From an uncultured Collinsella sp. (GTDB lineage: Bacteria; Actinomycetota; Coriobacteriia; Coriobacteriales; Coriobacteriaceae): a stretch of 7,452 nt of DNA. How positions within the stretch are numbered: the first letter of the stretch is position 1; each line of letters starts with the position of its first letter. Made by a program: the position numbers and the translations under genes. A model generated the notes under the pieces. The model was not told the origin of the DNA, did no database searches, and worked only from the letters and a program-made list of their open reading frames with translations. Positions 6,113 to 7,452 of this stretch are shown piece by piece. The stretch spans positions 1-7,452 of the forward strand of contig URTW01000096.1 in assembly GCA_900550815.1 (NCBI GenBank). Reading direction: 5' to 3'.

Positions 6113-6865
6113 ATGACGCAGGCAATATCGGACCCCAGGCAGGCCTCCGCCGCGCTGGCGGATCTGTTTGACACCCACAAGCGCGTGGTCTTCTTTGGCG
6201 GCGCGGGTGTTTCCACGGCAAGTGGCATCCCCGATTTCCGCAGCGTGGACGGCCTATATCACCAGCAGTTTGCCTACCCGCCCGAGACCATGCTCTCGCA
6301 TAGCTTTTACGAGGCGCATCCTGCCGAGTTCTTCGACTTTTACCGCACCAAGATGATCGCGCTTGGCGCCAAGCCCAACCGCTGCCACACCAAGCTGGCC
6401 GAGCTGGAGCGCGCCGGCAAGCTAAATGCCGTGGTGACACAAAATATCGACGGCCTGCATCAGATGGCCGGCTCACAGCGAGTGTTTGAGCTGCACGGAT
6501 CGGTCCATCGCAACATTTGCCAGTCGTGCGGCGCGGTCTATAGCGCCGAGTGGATTTGCTCGCGCGAGCACGAGGATGCCGCGGGCGTGCCCGCGTGCCC
6601 CGCGTGCGGCGGCCGCATCAAGCCCGATGTGGTGCTCTACGAAGAGCCACTCGACGAGCATGTGTTGACCGGTGCCGGTGCCGCCATCGCCGCGGCCGAT
6701 GCCCTCATTGTGGGCGGGACCTCGCTCGTGGTGTATCCGGCGGCGGGCCTTACGCGTTACTTTACCGGCGATACGCTGGCCATTTGCAATCTTGCTCCCA
6801 CCGATCAGGATGCAAATGCCGACCTGCTGATTTCTTGCGACATCGCAGCCGCGTTTGCGTTCTAG
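6113..6865 (+). CDS. Sir2-family NAD-dependent protein deacetylase (sirtuin)
   Basis: Cytoplasmic enzyme removing acyl groups from protein lysines at the cost of NAD, yielding nicotinamide and O-acetyl-ADP-ribose. The product is 250 aa, a normal bacterial length. NAD-binding motifs are GGAGVSTASGIPDFRS (29-44) and TQNIDGLH (109-116); the catalytic base is His128 in ELHGSV. The zinc ribbon is intact: Cys136, Cys139, Cys162, Cys165. The helix that in CobB/SIRT5-type desuccinylases carries Tyr-x-x-Arg here reads FYRTK (Tyr77, Lys80), so deacetylase activity is the better guess. The start at 6113 is chosen because GGAGG lies 6 nt upstream; the longer form from 6053 adds an unconserved basic stretch. 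It stands alone between xth (divergent) and folP (same direction, 95 nt downstream). cobB, npdA and srtN are symbols used for such genes; I do not choose one. Confidence 0.95.
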   Translation: MTQAISDPRQASAALADLFDTHKRVVFFGGAGVSTASGIPDFRSVDGLYHQQFAYPPETMLSHSFYEAHPAEFFDFYRTKMIALGAKPNRCHTKLAELERAGKLNAVVTQNIDGLHQMAGSQRVFELHGSVHRNICQSCGAVYSAEWICSREHEDAAGVPACPACGGRIKPDVVLYEEPLDEHVLTGAGAAIAAADALIVGGTSLVVYPAAGLTRYFTGDTLAICNLAPTDQDANADLLISCDIAAAFAF

Positions 6866-6885
6866 CCCGTGTGCGCGGATACAAT
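6855..6885 (+). promoter_or_regulatory. Putative folP promoter
   Basis: TACAAT at 6880-6885 is a good -10 (5 of 6). The best upstream partner is TTGCGT at 6855-6860, with an over-long 19-nt spacer that overlaps the sirtuin stop codon. Transcription would start near 6892, just before the hairpin at 6908-6942. Confidence 0.35.
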
Positions 6886-6907
6886 AGAAAGACTGAGTGC
6901 AAAGCGA

Positions 6908-6942
6908 CCCCGCCGCCAGCTCCCCAAGCTCGGCGGCGTGGG
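6908..6942 (+). terminator. GC-rich hairpin between sirtuin and folP; terminator or leader structure
   Basis: CCC-CGCCGCC-AGCT (6908-6921) pairs with AGCT-GGCGGCG-GGG (6927-6942), with a bulged C6931 and T6939 and a 5-nt loop. Only a short ATTTTA follows, which also leads into the folP ribosome site AGGAGG (6949-6954). It could weakly terminate the sirtuin transcript or act in the folP leader. Confidence 0.5.
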
Positions 6943-6960
6943 CATTTTAGGAGGATGTTC

Positions 6961-7452
6961 ATGGCGAACGACAGCAAGACATGGCGGTGCGGAAAGTACG
7001 AGCTCAGCTTTGACCGTCCGCGCATCATGGGCGTCCTCAACGTGACGCCCGATTCGTTTAGCGATGGCGGGGAACACTTCGCCCCGGATGCCGCCATCGA
7101 GTACGGCCTGGCGATGCTCGACGCCGGCGCCGACATCATCGACGTGGGCGGCGAGTCCACGCGCCCTGGTTTTACCCCGGTCAACCCCGATGAGGAAGCG
7201 CGCCGCGTGCTGCCCGTGGTGCGCGCGCTGGCCAAGGAGGGCGCCATCGTCTCGATCGACACGCGTCATGTAGCGGTTGCCAAGGCGGCCGTGCGCTGCG
7301 GCGCCTCGATCGTCAACGACGTGACCGGCTTCACCGATCCCAAGATGGTCGAGTTTGTTAAGACGAGTACCTGCGGCGTCATCGTGATGCATGCCGGCGA
7401 GGTCGCCGCGCCCGCCCGCCCGCCAGCGCGGACTCGCGCCGAGCCCGCGTCC
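6961..7452 (+). CDS. folP: Dihydropteroate synthase, N-terminal part (cut by window end)
   Basis: Folate biosynthesis enzyme (TIM barrel) that condenses 6-hydroxymethyl-dihydropterin diphosphate with p-aminobenzoate; it is the target of sulfonamides. The 164 visible codons include the first signature IMGVLNVTPDSFSDGG (22-37), the second DVGGESTRPG (61-70), SIDTR (98-102), and VNDVTG (118-123), followed by IVMH. The start is well supported: AGGAGG at 6949-6954 lies 6 nt before the ATG. After the MH motif the sequence becomes Ala/Pro/Arg-rich instead of the usual short Q/G segment, and four tandem CGCC units lie at 7409-7424. That may be a lineage-specific insertion or a frame error. The gene is open to the last base, so the rest lies outside; other fol genes often follow but cannot be seen. 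Confidence 0.95.
   Translation, partial: MANDSKTWRCGKYELSFDRPRIMGVLNVTPDSFSDGGEHFAPDAAIEYGLAMLDAGADIIDVGGESTRPGFTPVNPDEEARRVLPVVRALAKEGAIVSIDTRHVAVAKAAVRCGASIVNDVTGFTDPKMVEFVKTSTCGVIVMHAGEVAAPARPPARTRAEPAS

Overview
The window is GC-rich (about 60-65% by eye) and densely coded. It looks like an actinobacterial chromosome of the class Coriobacteriia, most likely Collinsella or a close relative. That placement is inferred from protein style, codon use and gene content and has not been checked by any search. Every gene present is a housekeeping or vitamin-transport gene; there is no phage, transposase, CRISPR array, tRNA or rRNA.

Layout. (1) 1-172: end of an unseen neighbourhood plus an intrinsic terminator (122-157). 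(2) 173-1585, minus strand: complete glmU, for UDP-GlcNAc synthesis. (3) 1586-1770: divergent promoter and leader region. (4) 1771-5031, plus strand: a tightly coupled three-gene ECF vitamin transporter operon, in order the transmembrane T component, a fused double-ATPase A component, and the substrate-binding S component. The order and domain make-up match the predicted cobalamin/corrinoid CbrV-CbrU-CbrT type, though the substrate is inferred. (5) 5032-5180: a convergent intergenic spacer with a perfect 17-bp inverted repeat and a second hairpin. (6) 5181-5999, minus strand: an exodeoxyribonuclease III / AP endonuclease. (7) 6000-6112: divergent spacer with two mutually exclusive hairpins. 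(8) 6113-6865, plus strand: a zinc-binding sirtuin deacetylase. (9) 6866-6960: putative promoter, hairpin and strong ribosome binding site. (10) 6961-7452, plus strand: the N-terminal part of dihydropteroate synthase (folP), cut by the window end.

The most unusual structure is inside a gene. Nearly the whole linker between the two ATPase domains of the ECF gene (about 3451-3667) is one long imperfect palindrome. It has at least eight nested pairs of complementary segments around a central hairpin, and it carries A-tracts and lysine/serine-rich coding unlike its surroundings. It reads like a palindromic repeat element that inserted into the gene and is now translated, by analogy with the Rickettsia palindromic elements. 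A second, separate palindrome lies between the operon and xth. Whether either one is dispersed in the genome has to be tested by copy-number searches.
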